Shown: positions 1 through 7,073, counted from the first letter of the stretch. The stretch: DNA of 13,039 nucleotides from Bacillota bacterium (GCA_023397905.1 JAEWSZ010000222.1:1-13039), one strand, 5' to 3'. Numbers and translations: made by a program. The notes: a model not told the origin generated them from the sequence alone.

Positions 1-76
1 GATTAACGGGCTGTAAAATAAAGCGACCCGAAAATGACAGTATAAAGGATTAGGATTAACAGGGAGGTAATAAATT

Positions 77-658
77 ATGGGTAAGATTTTAGCATTTATG
101 TATAATGATATGGCTGATTTTGAAATGACTTATGCGACCCATCTGCTGGCCCATGAGCTGGGAAAACAGGTGGTGTCCTGTGCATATGATTTGAAGCCTG
201 TGACCAGCAAGGGAAGATTGGTTTTCCTGCCGGCGGTGACAGTGGCGGAAGCCGACGTAAACGATTATGAGGCTTTTGTGATCCCGGGAGGCTGGAATCC
301 GGTGGTCAGGGACGAGATGCTTGAACTTATAAAAAGATTTTATGACAGCGGTAAGCTGCTGGCGGCAATTTGCGCGGGTCCCCGTTTCCTTGCGAAGGCC
401 GGGATCCTGGACAAGGTCAAATACACCACTTCCATTGTTGAATGGAATCAATCTCGCAGGGAGCAGTTTAAAGAGGAAGATCCCTTTCCCAGAGAAAATT
501 TCATAAATACCAGGGTGGTCAGAGACGGCAATGTGATCACTTCACAGGGGATTTCCTTTGTGGATTTTGCCGTTGAGGTGGCCGACTATTTCGGGATGTT
601 CAAGGACAACGCCGGAAAACAGGCGTTTTTTAATACAATTACCGGAAGGAATCAGTAA
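77..658 (+). CDS. DJ-1/PfpI family protein
   Basis: The 193-residue product has the DJ-1/ThiJ/PfpI flavodoxin-like fold signature. Seen: the acidic residue E16 in the N-terminal loop (D-F-E, equivalent to DJ-1 Glu18), the strand/turn FVIPGG at 68-72, and a nucleophile elbow AICAGP with Cys99. The residue after the Cys is Ala, not the His of PfpI-type proteases, so it is closer to the DJ-1/YraA-like chaperone, deglycase or stress branch than to a protease. Length is normal for the family and both ends look complete. The start is fixed by AGGGAGG about 9 bases upstream. The likely role is cytoplasmic thiol or carbonyl stress handling, but the substrate cannot be read from sequence. A repeat and a hairpin, not a clear terminator, separate it from the SDR gene downstream. 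Confidence 0.9.
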   Translation: MGKILAFMYNDMADFEMTYATHLLAHELGKQVVSCAYDLKPVTSKGRLVFLPAVTVAEADVNDYEAFVIPGGWNPVVRDEMLELIKRFYDSGKLLAAICAGPRFLAKAGILDKVKYTTSIVEWNQSRREQFKEEDPFPRENFINTRVVRDGNVITSQGISFVDFAVEVADYFGMFKDNAGKQAFFNTITGRNQ

Positions 659-661
659 CCG

Positions 662-718
662 GAATTCAGAACGCAGAATAAACCCTGAAGACAGATTCAT
701 AAAACAGAATTCAGAACC
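662..718. repeat. Degenerate GAATTCA-type repeat (related to the element at 10401)
   Basis: GAATTCAGAACGCAGAAT (662-679) and CAGAATTCAGAACC (705-718) are near-direct copies of one motif flanking 25 bases. The first matches 17 of 18 bases at the start of the palindromic element at 10401. The motif runs in loose 7-base units (GAATTCA / GNACGCA / GAAT). It lies wholly between genes, starting just after the DJ-1 stop codon. This looks like a decayed or partial member of a dispersed repeat family. Confidence 0.6.
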
Positions 719-742
719 GGAATAAAAGATAAGAGTGAAAAC

Positions 743-761
743 CCCGGAACCATAGTCCGGG
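743..761. other. Intergenic hairpin between the DJ-1 and SDR genes
   Basis: CCCGGA (743-748) and TCCGGG (756-761) form a perfect 6-bp GC-rich stem with a 7-base loop. No T-tract follows, so it is not a canonical intrinsic terminator; it may be an RNA-stability or processing element in a shared transcript. Confidence 0.4.
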
Positions 762-827
762 ATCGAAATATGCAGAAGGAGAAGTGTGAAAGAAATTTTT
801 TAAAAATTATAAAGGGGGACCGAGCCC

Positions 828-875
828 ATGCCGGCTTTCATGATGTTTTGTGCGAGATGCGGGGCATGGGCATAA
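828..875 (+). CDS. Possible 15-codon leader ORF upstream of the SDR gene
   Basis: ATG at 828 follows a strong Shine-Dalgarno run (AAAGGGGG, 811-818) at good spacing. It reads MPAFMMFCARCGAWA and stops with TAA at 873-875, two bases before the SDR start at 878. The SDR ATG has only a weak site of its own (GGGG at 861-864), so ribosomes finishing this ORF could restart there by translational coupling. The encoded peptide matches nothing I recognise. Alternatively the run of Gs simply serves a longer SDR form, but the upstream ATG in the SDR frame (770) has no ribosome site. Confidence 0.3.
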   Translation: MPAFMMFCARCGAWA

Positions 876-877
876 AT

Positions 878-1612
878 ATGGGAAAAACTGTTTTGGTCAC
901 CGGAGCATCAAGAGGGATAGGGCATGACATTGCCGTACTGTTTGCACTAAAGGGCTACAATGTGGCCATAAATTATAACAAAAATGCGGAAGCTGCACGT
1001 TTGCTGCAGCAGGAGCTGCTTTCGGCCCAATGCAGCGTTATGGCGGTGCAGGCAGATGTTTCGAGCAGGGAGCAGGTGGATGGGATGTTGGAGGCTATCC
1101 GCCGCAGGTTCGGGGATGTAGATGTGCTGGTAAACAATGCGGGAGTGGCAAAGCAGCAGCTTTTTACCGATATTTCAGTCCGGGAATGGGACGAGATGTT
1201 CGACGTGAATGTAAAGGGCATGTTTCTTTGCTGCCAGGGCGTGTTGCCTGCCATGATAAGAAACCGGAGGGGAAAGATAATCAATATATCGTCAATCTGG
1301 GGTATGACGGGGGCTTCGTGCGAGGTATTGTATTCAAGCACCAAGGCTGCGGTTATCGGCATGACTAAAGCTCTCGCAAAAGAGCTGGGACCCTCAAATA
1401 TCCAGGTGAATTGTGTTGCTCCGGGAGTGATAGATACCGATATGAACGCCGGGCTTGACCAGGAGACCGTGGAAGGGCTGAAGGAGCAGACTCCGCTTGG
1501 AGTCATAGGCAAGGGAAGGGATATCGCCGAGGCGGTTTTTTTTCTTGCCTCGGACAGGGCGGATTTCATAACCGGACAGGTCATAAGCCCCAACGGCGGG
1601 TTTTTAATATAA
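878..1612 (+). CDS. SDR-family oxidoreductase (FabG-like; possibly EF-P 5-aminopentanone reductase)
   Basis: This is a classical short-chain dehydrogenase of 244 residues from the chosen ATG. Seen: the cofactor motif TGASRGIG at 8-15, NNAG at 86-89, catalytic Ser139, Tyr152 and Lys156 (YSSTK), and the C-terminal end PNGGFLI. The start at 878 makes the Rossmann strand begin at residue 3, as is usual for the family. In-frame ATGs at 857, 866 and 770 would add residues with no family counterpart. The stretch ISSIWG.TGASCEV before the active Tyr resembles Clostridia proteins annotated as the YmfI-type reductase that finishes elongation factor P modification. That assignment is from memory, and a 3-oxoacyl-ACP reductase role is the alternative. 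A short leader ORF ends two bases upstream. Confidence 0.9.
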   Translation: MGKTVLVTGASRGIGHDIAVLFALKGYNVAINYNKNAEAARLLQQELLSAQCSVMAVQADVSSREQVDGMLEAIRRRFGDVDVLVNNAGVAKQQLFTDISVREWDEMFDVNVKGMFLCCQGVLPAMIRNRRGKIINISSIWGMTGASCEVLYSSTKAAVIGMTKALAKELGPSNIQVNCVAPGVIDTDMNAGLDQETVEGLKEQTPLGVIGKGRDIAEAVFFLASDRADFITGQVISPNGGFLI

Positions 1613-1626
1613 GTGATTCAGGGTAC

Positions 1627-1656
1627 TTGTACAATTTGCAGGATAAGTAGTATACT
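1627..1656 (+). promoter_or_regulatory. Candidate SigA-type promoter for the 1830-3968 unit
   Basis: TTGTAC (1627-1632) and TATACT (1651-1656) are 18 bases apart. The -35 box is a weak match. Transcription would begin near 1662 and leave a leader of about 165 bases before the membrane-protein gene. Confidence 0.35.
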
Positions 1657-1662
1657 TAGTTA

Positions 1663-1829
1663 GTATGATTTTAGACGGCAGATGCGCTGAAGCAGTCACA
1701 GCCGGATAAACTTTGCAGGGCGGACAGACCTGCTTGAGGCCTCTGACCAGCCGACCGGCGGGGAAATAGCGCTGAGATGTGCCTGAAAGGCACTAATACA
1801 TAAGTTTCCGGGAGGAAGGAAAAGGTATT
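1663..1829 (+). promoter_or_regulatory. Long structured 5' leader of unknown class
   Basis: No gene fits this stretch. It contains pairable elements: GCAGG (1715-1719) with CCTGC (1729-1733); GCC with GGC around 1750-1759; and a perfect 6-bp hairpin GTGCCT-gaa-AGGCAC (1779-1793), enclosed by GGAAA (1762-1766) with TTTCC (1805-1809). The outer stem ends just before the GGGAGGAAGG ribosome site, so folding could affect initiation at 1830. I compared it with the riboswitch consensus motifs I know (TPP, c-di-GMP, c-di-AMP, cobalamin, lysine, Mn, ZTP and others) and found no match. It may be regulatory or simply a structured untranslated region. Confidence 0.35.
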
Positions 1830-2606
1830 ATGAATAATACTTCAGGAGTCAAGAGATTTTTAGAATATCTTCCGGTGAGTATTAGATTTCACAAGTTAAA
1901 GAATGAGGGACTGGCACGGCTGATTTTTGTGCTTGTCCTTTTTTGCCAGTTGGTAGGAAGCTATATTCCTCACCAGATTTTAAGCCGGATATCCACAGCG
2001 GATTTTGATTTGCTGTATTCCGCTCTGACCATGTCGTCAGAGTCGACCTTGAATGCGGAACAGGCGGAAAAAGTTTTTTATCCGCTGCTCGCGTTGCTTG
2101 GAGTTATGTTATTGGTTAAACTGGTGTCAAACATGTTCCTGTCGGTGTATATGTATTCGTATATATCCGAACTCAGAGGAAAGGATACCGGCTTTGCCGC
2201 CAGCTTCAAGGGCGCTTTTAAGCACATGGGAAGATTGATCGGCTACAATATTTTATTTGGCCTGTTGGTTATGATCGGCCTGATGTTTTTTGTTGTCCCT
2301 GGCGTAATCGCATATATAATTTTTGTGTTCGGATTCTGCTATATACTGGATCTGAAATTGAGCATATCCGATGCCTTCACTGCAAGCAATGAGATTACAA
2401 AGGGGCAGAAAACACAGATAATAAGCATATTTGCCGGCTTTTATCTTATATTTGAGTTGCCCATAGTCCTGATTCTCTCAGGCAGTTCACTGGGAACCGC
2501 ATATCTGGCCTCATTTTTCAGTACTATTTCGAGTATGATTTTACAAAGATTAATTACACAGCTTTATATGGACCTGGAGTATAAAAAGGAACGCACTACT
2601 AAATAA
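1830..2606 (+). CDS. Multi-pass membrane protein, DUF975/YciC-like architecture
   Basis: The 258-residue protein has about five or six hydrophobic segments: near residues 30-47, 87-110, 136-160, 158-175 and 198-235. Its N-terminus is cytosolic-looking and basic, and its C-terminus is charged (YKKERTTK). The order of a membrane pair, the VVPGVIAYIIF turn, then a conserved-looking segment SISDAFTASNEITKGQ, resembles the loosely defined DUF975/YciC-type integral membrane proteins of Bacillota. I know no biochemical function for these. The start is supported by GGGAGGAAGG upstream. The MFS transporter begins 45 bases after its stop with no terminator between them, so they are probably co-transcribed. 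Function is not assigned. Confidence 0.8.
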   Translation: MNNTSGVKRFLEYLPVSIRFHKLKNEGLARLIFVLVLFCQLVGSYIPHQILSRISTADFDLLYSALTMSSESTLNAEQAEKVFYPLLALLGVMLLVKLVSNMFLSVYMYSYISELRGKDTGFAASFKGAFKHMGRLIGYNILFGLLVMIGLMFFVVPGVIAYIIFVFGFCYILDLKLSISDAFTASNEITKGQKTQIISIFAGFYLIFELPIVLILSGSSLGTAYLASFFSTISSMILQRLITQLYMDLEYKKERTTK

Positions 2607-2651
2607 TACTACCTGATTTTCGTGGCGTTTTATGCGTACGTGGGAGGTTAT

Positions 2652-3968
2652 ATGGGGATTGGCCATATTCTCAGAGTTTTGAAGCCGGCGGCTGGGCAGG
2701 TTTCAGATGAAAATTATGAACTTAGCAGAAGGCGGTTTATTGTTGAAGGCTGCCTGGCAAATGCAGTTGCTGCGCTTACATCGGGCGCCTTTCTTATCGG
2801 CTTTGCAAACTATATGGGGTCCAATGATCAGATAAATGGCATTATTGTGTCCATTCCGCTGCTGACAGCCTTGATACAGCTGTTCAGTCCACTTGTGTTC
2901 GAGAGGCTGAAAAGCAGGAAAAGGCTTGTCGTCGCGCTATGCCTGTCATACAGGGTGCTTCTTGGCTTGATGGTGCTGGTCCCATTTATAACGGAGAACA
3001 GGGGCATGAGACTGTTCCTGCTTGGATTCATGTATTTTCTGGCATACTCCGCAGGCGGTTTTCTGAATCCCGCCGCAGGCAGCTGGCTGATCAGCCTTGT
3101 GCCTGAGAGGATGAGAGGCAAATACTTTGGTTTAAGGGATATGTGCATTCTGGCTTCCACAGCCGGTATTTCACTCCTTATGGGAAGGATACTGGACATC
3201 TTCAAATCCAATGACAGGTATTTTATCGGATTTGCGGTTGTCTTTGCGGTCGTTCTGGTACTTGCCTTTCTGAATTTTAATACCATAAGGAGAATAAAGG
3301 AGCCGGAGGTCGTGCAGCTCAGCCATAGCCTCAATCTGAAAAGTGTTTTCACAATTCCAGTAAAACATAAAAAATTCAGAAAGATCATATTGCTGAATAT
3401 TATATGGAATTTGAGCGCTCAGCTGTCTCTTCCGTTCTTTTCGGTATATATGGTAACCGGCCTGAAGCTTTCATATACGTTTATAATGATCATGGGAATT
3501 ATTCTTTCAAGCGTACAGGCCGTTTCCGCGAAAATATGGGGAAAAATCTCCGAAAAGCATACCTGGGAATACACTACGGTTGTTTCCATTGCCCTTATAG
3601 GAATATGCCATGTCACATGGATTTTTGTAACTCATGCCACGTATTTCATATTGATACCCATTATTCAGGTACTGGCAGGCATTGCCTGGGCGGGCGTAAA
3701 CATGTCTCTGTTCAATATTCAGTTCAAGTATGCCCCACAGGAGGGAAGAACAATATTTATCGGATTCAATGCCGCCGTCTCCGGGCTGGCGGGTTTTTGC
3801 AGCGCTTTGATCGGAGCGGTGCTGGTGGGTGCTTTAAGCGGTGCGGAAATTGATATAGGAATAACCGTACTGGATAACATGCGGCTTGTTTTTGGTGTTT
3901 CGGGTCTGTTGGTGCTGGGATGCTCCGCATTTTTCACATATTGGTTCAAAGATAAAAAAGTATCTTGA
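2652..3968 (+). CDS. MFS-family transporter
   Basis: The 438-residue protein is almost wholly hydrophobic with about 12 membrane segments. It has a typical Major Facilitator loop signature around VPERMRGKYFGLRDM, after the fourth segment, and a central charged loop near residues 205-240 that separates the two halves. The start is placed at ATG 2652 because GGGAGG lies directly before it (2642-2647). A GTG ten codons earlier (2622) lacks a ribosome site. The subgroup resembles poorly characterised Clostridia MFS proteins and the substrate cannot be inferred. It probably shares a transcript with the membrane protein upstream. Its stop codon (3966-3968) lies inside the -35 box of the tRNA-Val promoter, and no terminator separates it from the tRNA, so read-through into the tRNA is possible. 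Confidence 0.88.
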   Translation: MGIGHILRVLKPAAGQVSDENYELSRRRFIVEGCLANAVAALTSGAFLIGFANYMGSNDQINGIIVSIPLLTALIQLFSPLVFERLKSRKRLVVALCLSYRVLLGLMVLVPFITENRGMRLFLLGFMYFLAYSAGGFLNPAAGSWLISLVPERMRGKYFGLRDMCILASTAGISLLMGRILDIFKSNDRYFIGFAVVFAVVLVLAFLNFNTIRRIKEPEVVQLSHSLNLKSVFTIPVKHKKFRKIILLNIIWNLSAQLSLPFFSVYMVTGLKLSYTFIMIMGIILSSVQAVSAKIWGKISEKHTWEYTTVVSIALIGICHVTWIFVTHATYFILIPIIQVLAGIAWAGVNMSLFNIQFKYAPQEGRTIFIGFNAAVSGLAGFCSALIGAVLVGALSGAEIDIGITVLDNMRLVFGVSGLLVLGCSAFFTYWFKDKKVS

Positions 3969-3992
3969 CAAAAGGTACTGACAGCATATATT
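3965..3992 (+). promoter_or_regulatory. Promoter of tRNA-Val
   Basis: A perfect TTGACA (3965-3970) lies 16 bases before TATATT (3987-3992). Transcription would begin about 30 bases before the mature tRNA end. The TTGACA contains the TGA stop of the MFS gene. Confidence 0.7.
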
Positions 3993-4029
3993 ATATTTCT
4001 TGTACCTTGTGTAACAACAAAATAAATAC

Positions 4030-4105
4030 GGGCAATTAACTCAGCTGGTAGAGTGTCATCTTGACGTGGTGAAAGTCACAGGTTCGAGTCCTGTATTGCC
4101 CACCA
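4030..4105 (+). tRNA. tRNA-Val(GAC)
   Basis: The cloverleaf folds fully. The acceptor GGGCAAT (4030-4036) pairs with ATTGCCC (4095-4101). The D stem is ACTC/GAGT. The anticodon stem is TCATC/GGTGA (one G-U pair) with loop TTGACGT, giving anticodon GAC at 4063-4065, which reads GUC valine codons. A 5-base variable loop follows, and the T arm is ACAGG-TTCGAGT-CCTGT. Discriminator A and a genome-encoded CCA complete it at 4105. It is a single tRNA gene, not part of an array in this window, with its own promoter and terminator. Confidence 0.97.
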
Positions 4106-4113
4106 GACGGATT

Positions 4114-4137
4114 AAACTGCGTAAAGGCAGTTTTTTT
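4114..4137 (+). terminator. Terminator of tRNA-Val
   Basis: AAACTGC (4114-4120) pairs with GCAGTTT (4127-4133) around a 6-base loop, followed by more Ts to 4137. It sits 8 bases after the tRNA CCA end. Confidence 0.85.
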
Positions 4138-4190
4138 ACATGTAAAGTGTTTATTGATGGCTTTGCCGGAAATCTTATTCTTATGAAATT

Positions 4191-4220
4191 AAGTACTGAC
4201 AATATAGTCAGTACTTTTTT
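4191..4220 (+). terminator. Second intrinsic terminator, upstream of the YbaK gene
   Basis: AAGTACTGAC (4191-4200) and GTCAGTACTT (4207-4216) form a perfect 10-bp stem with a 6-base loop, followed by TTTT. It comes 54 bases after the tRNA terminator. It may be a backup stop, the end of a short unannotated RNA, or an attenuator for the gene at 4263. Confidence 0.8.
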
Positions 4221-4262
4221 ACATTGCGGTAGATTAATAATTATGGAAACGGAGGTCCAATC

Positions 4263-4733
4263 ATGGCAATTGAAAAAGTAAAAGCTTTTTTCAGGCAATA
4301 CGGCATTGAAGATAAAATAATGGAATTTGACGTTTCAAGCGCGACGGTTGAATTGGCCGCAAAAGCGTTGAATTGTGAACCGCAGCGGATAGCCAAAACC
4401 CTGTCCTTTGCTCTGGACGGTCAGTGCATACTGGTTGTAACCGCGGGAGACGCCAGGATTGACAATGCGAAATACAAGGCCAAATTCGGCACAAAAGCGA
4501 AAATGCTCACTCCGGAGGAAGTGCTGGAAAATGTGGGACATGCTGTGGGAGGCGTTTGCCCCTTCGGCATTGCTTCAGGAATACCGGTCTATCTTGACGA
4601 ATCCCTGAAGAGGTTCACAACGGTATTTCCTGCCTGCGGAAGCAGCAACAGTGCCATTGAACTCACCATACCGCATTTGGAGCAATATGCAGATTGCAGG
4701 GAATGGGTTGATGTATGCAAGGACTGGACATAG
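4263..4733 (+). CDS. YbaK/EbsC-family aminoacyl-tRNA deacylase
   Basis: The 156-residue, single-domain protein of the YbaK/ProX superfamily hydrolyses mischarged aminoacyl-tRNA in trans (typically Cys-tRNA-Pro or Ala-tRNA-Pro). Seen: the conserved lysine in RIAKTLSF (Lys45), matching the catalytic or binding Lys of YbaK; the GGVCPFGI turn near 95-103; and the PACGSSNSAIEL segment near 124-135 that closes the substrate pocket. Length is typical for the free-standing family. GGAGG about 8 bases upstream fixes the start. It follows a strong terminator and so should have its own promoter or depend on read-through; I see no clear promoter. The exact tRNA specificity is not readable. Confidence 0.9.
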   Translation: MAIEKVKAFFRQYGIEDKIMEFDVSSATVELAAKALNCEPQRIAKTLSFALDGQCILVVTAGDARIDNAKYKAKFGTKAKMLTPEEVLENVGHAVGGVCPFGIASGIPVYLDESLKRFTTVFPACGSSNSAIELTIPHLEQYADCREWVDVCKDWT

Positions 4734-4877
4734 GGATGAACCACAGTTCTGCGGCATTTCAAAATAATTTTCTTTTTGTGATTAAACCAGTGCGGTTTCA
4801 CATAATAATATACGAAGTGAATTTTGAGATGCAAAAGTATAATCAACCTTACTATACCTTAAAAATTAAGAAAAGAG
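4734..4877 (+). promoter_or_regulatory. Intergenic region with weak regulatory signals
   Basis: TATAAT at 4838-4843 could be a -10 box for the exchanger gene, but no good -35 lies 16-18 bases before it. TGTG-att-AAACC (4777-4788) and GGTTTCACA (4794-4802) form a bulged hairpin without a T-tract. Nothing else is convincing. Confidence 0.3.
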
Positions 4878-5894
4878 ATGGTACAAATGCTGCAAAATGT
4901 AATAATACTGCTGCTGAGCCTTGGGATAATACTCATAGGCTGCGAACTCTTTACGAATGGAATCGAATGGCTGGGAAAAAAGCTGAATCTGGGAGACGGA
5001 GTGGTTGGAAGTATCTTTTCCGCAGTGGGTACCTGCCTGCCTGAAACGCTCATACCCATAATTGCGCTGCTCTTCTCCAAAAATCAGGCCCATTCGGTTG
5101 ACATAGGCATAGGCGCCATAGTTGGAGCGCCCTTTATGCTTTCCACCCTTGCTTTTTTCATAACGGGATTGAGCGTTATCATATTTTCCAAAAGGCGCAG
5201 GACCGGATACCGTCTGAATGTCAATCTGAATGTTCTGGGCAGGGATATTTCATTTTTTGTGCTGGTTTATACAAGCATGCTTGTGGTTTCCTTCATAGCT
5301 TTTGGCTTTATAAAGGATATAATGGCATTCATACTCATAGGCTGTTACATATATTACGTGGTGAAGACCGTCAACGACGACAGGGCGAGCAGTGGCGAGA
5401 TCGATGAGCTCCTGCTTTCAAGGGCATTCAATTTCAAAACCGGCAACACCATAATAATCATACAGGTGCTGCTGGCTCTTGTTGCCATATTAGCGGGAGC
5501 CGAGCTCTTTGTGAAAAATATAGAAGTGGTGTCAAAGGGCCTTGGCATTTCCACCCTGGCACTGTCAATCATTGTCACGCCCATAGCTACGGAGCTTCCT
5601 GAAAAATTCAACAGTGTGATCTGGATAAGCAAAAACAAGGATACGCTGTCGCTGGGCAATATAACAGGCGCCATGGTATTTCAGAGCTGTATTCCCGTAT
5701 CCATAGGCTTGCTGGCCACAGACTGGAAACTGGACACCATTACCATAGTCAGCGCATTGCTTGCTCTTTCATCCTCTCTGGTGACCTTTTTGTGGATAAA
5801 AGCTAAAAAGTATCTGAATCCTGTGCCGTTAATGACGGGAGGATTGTTTTATGCCATTTTCATAGGCTTCCTGATTGTCCGGGGGTTCAAGTGA
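4878..5894 (+). CDS. Sodium/calcium exchanger family membrane protein (CaCA)
   Basis: The 338-residue integral membrane protein has the two alpha repeats of the cation/Ca2+ antiporter superfamily. Repeat 1 runs about 38-66, with GTCLPETLIP where Glu56 is the expected ion-binding acid. Repeat 2 runs about 205-270, with TPIATELPEKFNS (Glu239 and Glu242) followed by GNITGAMVFQS, the usual G-N-x-x-G-x-x-x-F signature. A cytosolic loop near 165-190 is charged. About ten membrane segments are present and the length fits the bacterial YrbG-like branch. Repeat 1 has CLPE where TSxPE is common, so the ion selectivity (Na+/Ca2+, K+ or H+) is open. The ribosome site is weak (AAGAAAAGAG), and ATG 4887 is an alternative start. 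It converges with the minus-strand gene ending at 5930. Confidence 0.9.
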   Translation: MVQMLQNVIILLLSLGIILIGCELFTNGIEWLGKKLNLGDGVVGSIFSAVGTCLPETLIPIIALLFSKNQAHSVDIGIGAIVGAPFMLSTLAFFITGLSVIIFSKRRRTGYRLNVNLNVLGRDISFFVLVYTSMLVVSFIAFGFIKDIMAFILIGCYIYYVVKTVNDDRASSGEIDELLLSRAFNFKTGNTIIIIQVLLALVAILAGAELFVKNIEVVSKGLGISTLALSIIVTPIATELPEKFNSVIWISKNKDTLSLGNITGAMVFQSCIPVSIGLLATDWKLDTITIVSALLALSSSLVTFLWIKAKKYLNPVPLMTGGLFYAIFIGFLIVRGFK

Positions 5895-5929
5895 ACCATT
5901 CCCGGCTTTCAGGCAGGCGGCGCCTTGCG
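5895..5929. other. Convergent intergenic gap without a clear terminator
   Basis: Only 35 bases separate two convergent genes. GGTTC-AAGT-GAACC (5884-5897) spans the exchanger stop codon as a small hairpin, but no T-tract follows on either strand. The 3' ends of the two transcripts may overlap. Confidence 0.4.
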
Positions 5930-6322
5930 CTAAAGTATATTTTCCAGTGAAAAGCTCTCCCTTTTGGGGATATGGAGAATATAATGCCTCAGAGCTTCCA
6001 GTTCTGCAAGGGCCGACGGGTAGTCCCGGCTCTCTACATATTTTTTCGCCTCGGTAAATGAATTGTCTATATTGTCTATTTCGAAGTGGTCCAGCATTAT
6101 GGCCCAGCCAAACTTGGTCTTATCCCAGAGCTGTTCAAAGTCTTTCAGCTGCTTTCCCGCTTCATCCCACTGCTCATTTGACACCGACAAACCTGCCGAA
6201 CCGACGCTTTTCTCCAGTCTGCCCGCCGATATGTTGAGATAGTACAGCGATAATAAGCCCGAAATTATTATAACTAACACCAGGCAGATTATTACTATTA
6301 TTGTTTTGGTATTGCTGTTCAT
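5930..6322 (-). CDS. DUF4363-like small membrane-anchored protein
   Basis: The 130-residue protein has one N-terminal membrane helix (about residues 7-30, TIIVIICLVLVIIISG) and a soluble helical remainder rich in Trp, Glu and Leu (DEAGKQLKDFEQLW, YPSALAELEAL). This is the shape of DUF4363-type proteins, which often sit beside DUF421 genes in Clostridia; the match is by recall. The helical part would lie outside the membrane on the cell-surface side. GGGAGG lies upstream of the ATG at good spacing. It is the second gene of a minus-strand pair, 67 bases after the DUF421 gene, with paired hairpins in the gap. The function is not known. Confidence 0.8.
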   Translation of the reverse strand: MNSNTKTIIVIICLVLVIIISGLLSLYYLNISAGRLEKSVGSAGLSVSNEQWDEAGKQLKDFEQLWDKTKFGWAIMLDHFEIDNIDNSFTEAKKYVESRDYPSALAELEALRHYILHIPKRESFSLENIL

Positions 6323-6343
6323 AATATTAGCCTCCCGGGCCGT

Positions 6344-6375
6344 TTACGGCTTGCCGTAATGTACGGAATACCGTA
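6344..6375 (-). other. Tandem hairpins between the DUF421 and DUF4363-like genes
   Basis: TTACGG-CTTG-CCGTAA (6344-6359) and TACGG-AATA-CCGTA (6362-6375) are two adjacent perfect stems using the same TACGG/CCGTA arms, so they can also cross-pair. There is no T-tract. They sit just upstream of the DUF4363-like ribosome site on the message and may set relative expression or mRNA processing. Confidence 0.5.
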
Positions 6376-6389
6376 TCCGGCGGTTTTTA

Positions 6390-7073
6390 CTATTTGTTTT
6401 TCGTTTCCTTTGCCTGGCAGAAAAGTTTTCTATCCGAATCCATGCTGGCAAAAAATACGTCTTTGATGTTTTTTATTCCCAGCTTGTTCAATTCCATTTC
6501 CAGTCCGGGCTTGTCCATATTCACGCGCCTGAGATTATTTTCTATGAGATCTCCGTCGATGATCAGCTCAATGGCGGGCGCTTCGTATTTGACGCTGATA
6601 TTCATATCTTCCGGAGTTATATTTCTTTTTGAAGCCTTGGGGACCACGCTCAGCTGGCCGTTTGTCTCGAGTATTGCGTACTCCACATCCGCAATATTAT
6701 AAATGTCCTTGCTCCTGAGCTGTTCCATCAGATCGCTCAGAGTATACATTTCGTTCCTGAAAACACTTTCGTTTATTTTTCCCGAGGATATTAAAATACT
6801 GGGCCTGCCGCATATTATATTTCTGGCCCTGGAGCTTTTTAATGAAATGAAGGAAATCAGTATCTGGGCGGCAAGCAATGTCAGTATTGGTATAATACCG
6901 TTTACCAGCGGTATTCCGGTGTTTTGCATGGGTACGGACGCCAATTCCGAAATCATTATGGCCACCGCCAGCTCAAAGGGCTGAAGCTGGCCGATCTGCC
7001 TTTTACCCATTATCCTCATGGCGATTATTACGACGATATAAAGAATTAATGCTCTGATAAAAACAACCAGCAA
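6390..7073 (-). CDS. DUF421 (YetF-like) membrane protein
   Basis: The 227-residue protein has three N-terminal membrane segments (about 5-20, 32-50 and 58-78) followed by a cytosolic alpha/beta region. Diagnostic family stretches are present: MRIMGKRQIGQLQPFELAVAI near 19-39, the GRPSILISSGKI strand near 88-99, and VEYAILETNGQLSVVPK near 128-144. The C-terminal tail (about 155-227) adds a second small domain common in the longer members. The start is a TTG at 7073, supported by AAAGAGG about 8 bases upstream; no ATG lies nearby in frame. In Bacillota, DUF421 proteins are linked to membrane and spore functions (YetF, SpoVAE-adjacent types), but the biochemical role is not established. Confidence 0.9.
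   Translation of the reverse strand: MLVVFIRALILYIVVIIAMRIMGKRQIGQLQPFELAVAIMISELASVPMQNTGIPLVNGIIPILTLLAAQILISFISLKSSRARNIICGRPSILISSGKINESVFRNEMYTLSDLMEQLRSKDIYNIADVEYAILETNGQLSVVPKASKRNITPEDMNISVKYEAPAIELIIDGDLIENNLRRVNMDKPGLEMELNKLGIKNIKDVFFASMDSDRKLFCQAKETKNK

Noticed and set aside
41..46. TATAAA as a -10 box for the DJ-1 gene
   Set aside because: No -35-like hexamer lies at suitable spacing in the 40 bases available, so it is not supported.
1761..1809. Possible TPP riboswitch, because CTGAGAT is present near a G-run
   Set aside because: The second required TPP half (CCTGATCTGG-type segment) is absent and the spacing of stems does not fit.
4066..4281. Open frame that crosses tRNA-Val and the terminators
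   Set aside because: It reads through the tRNA, two intrinsic terminators and into the YbaK start, so it cannot be a real gene.
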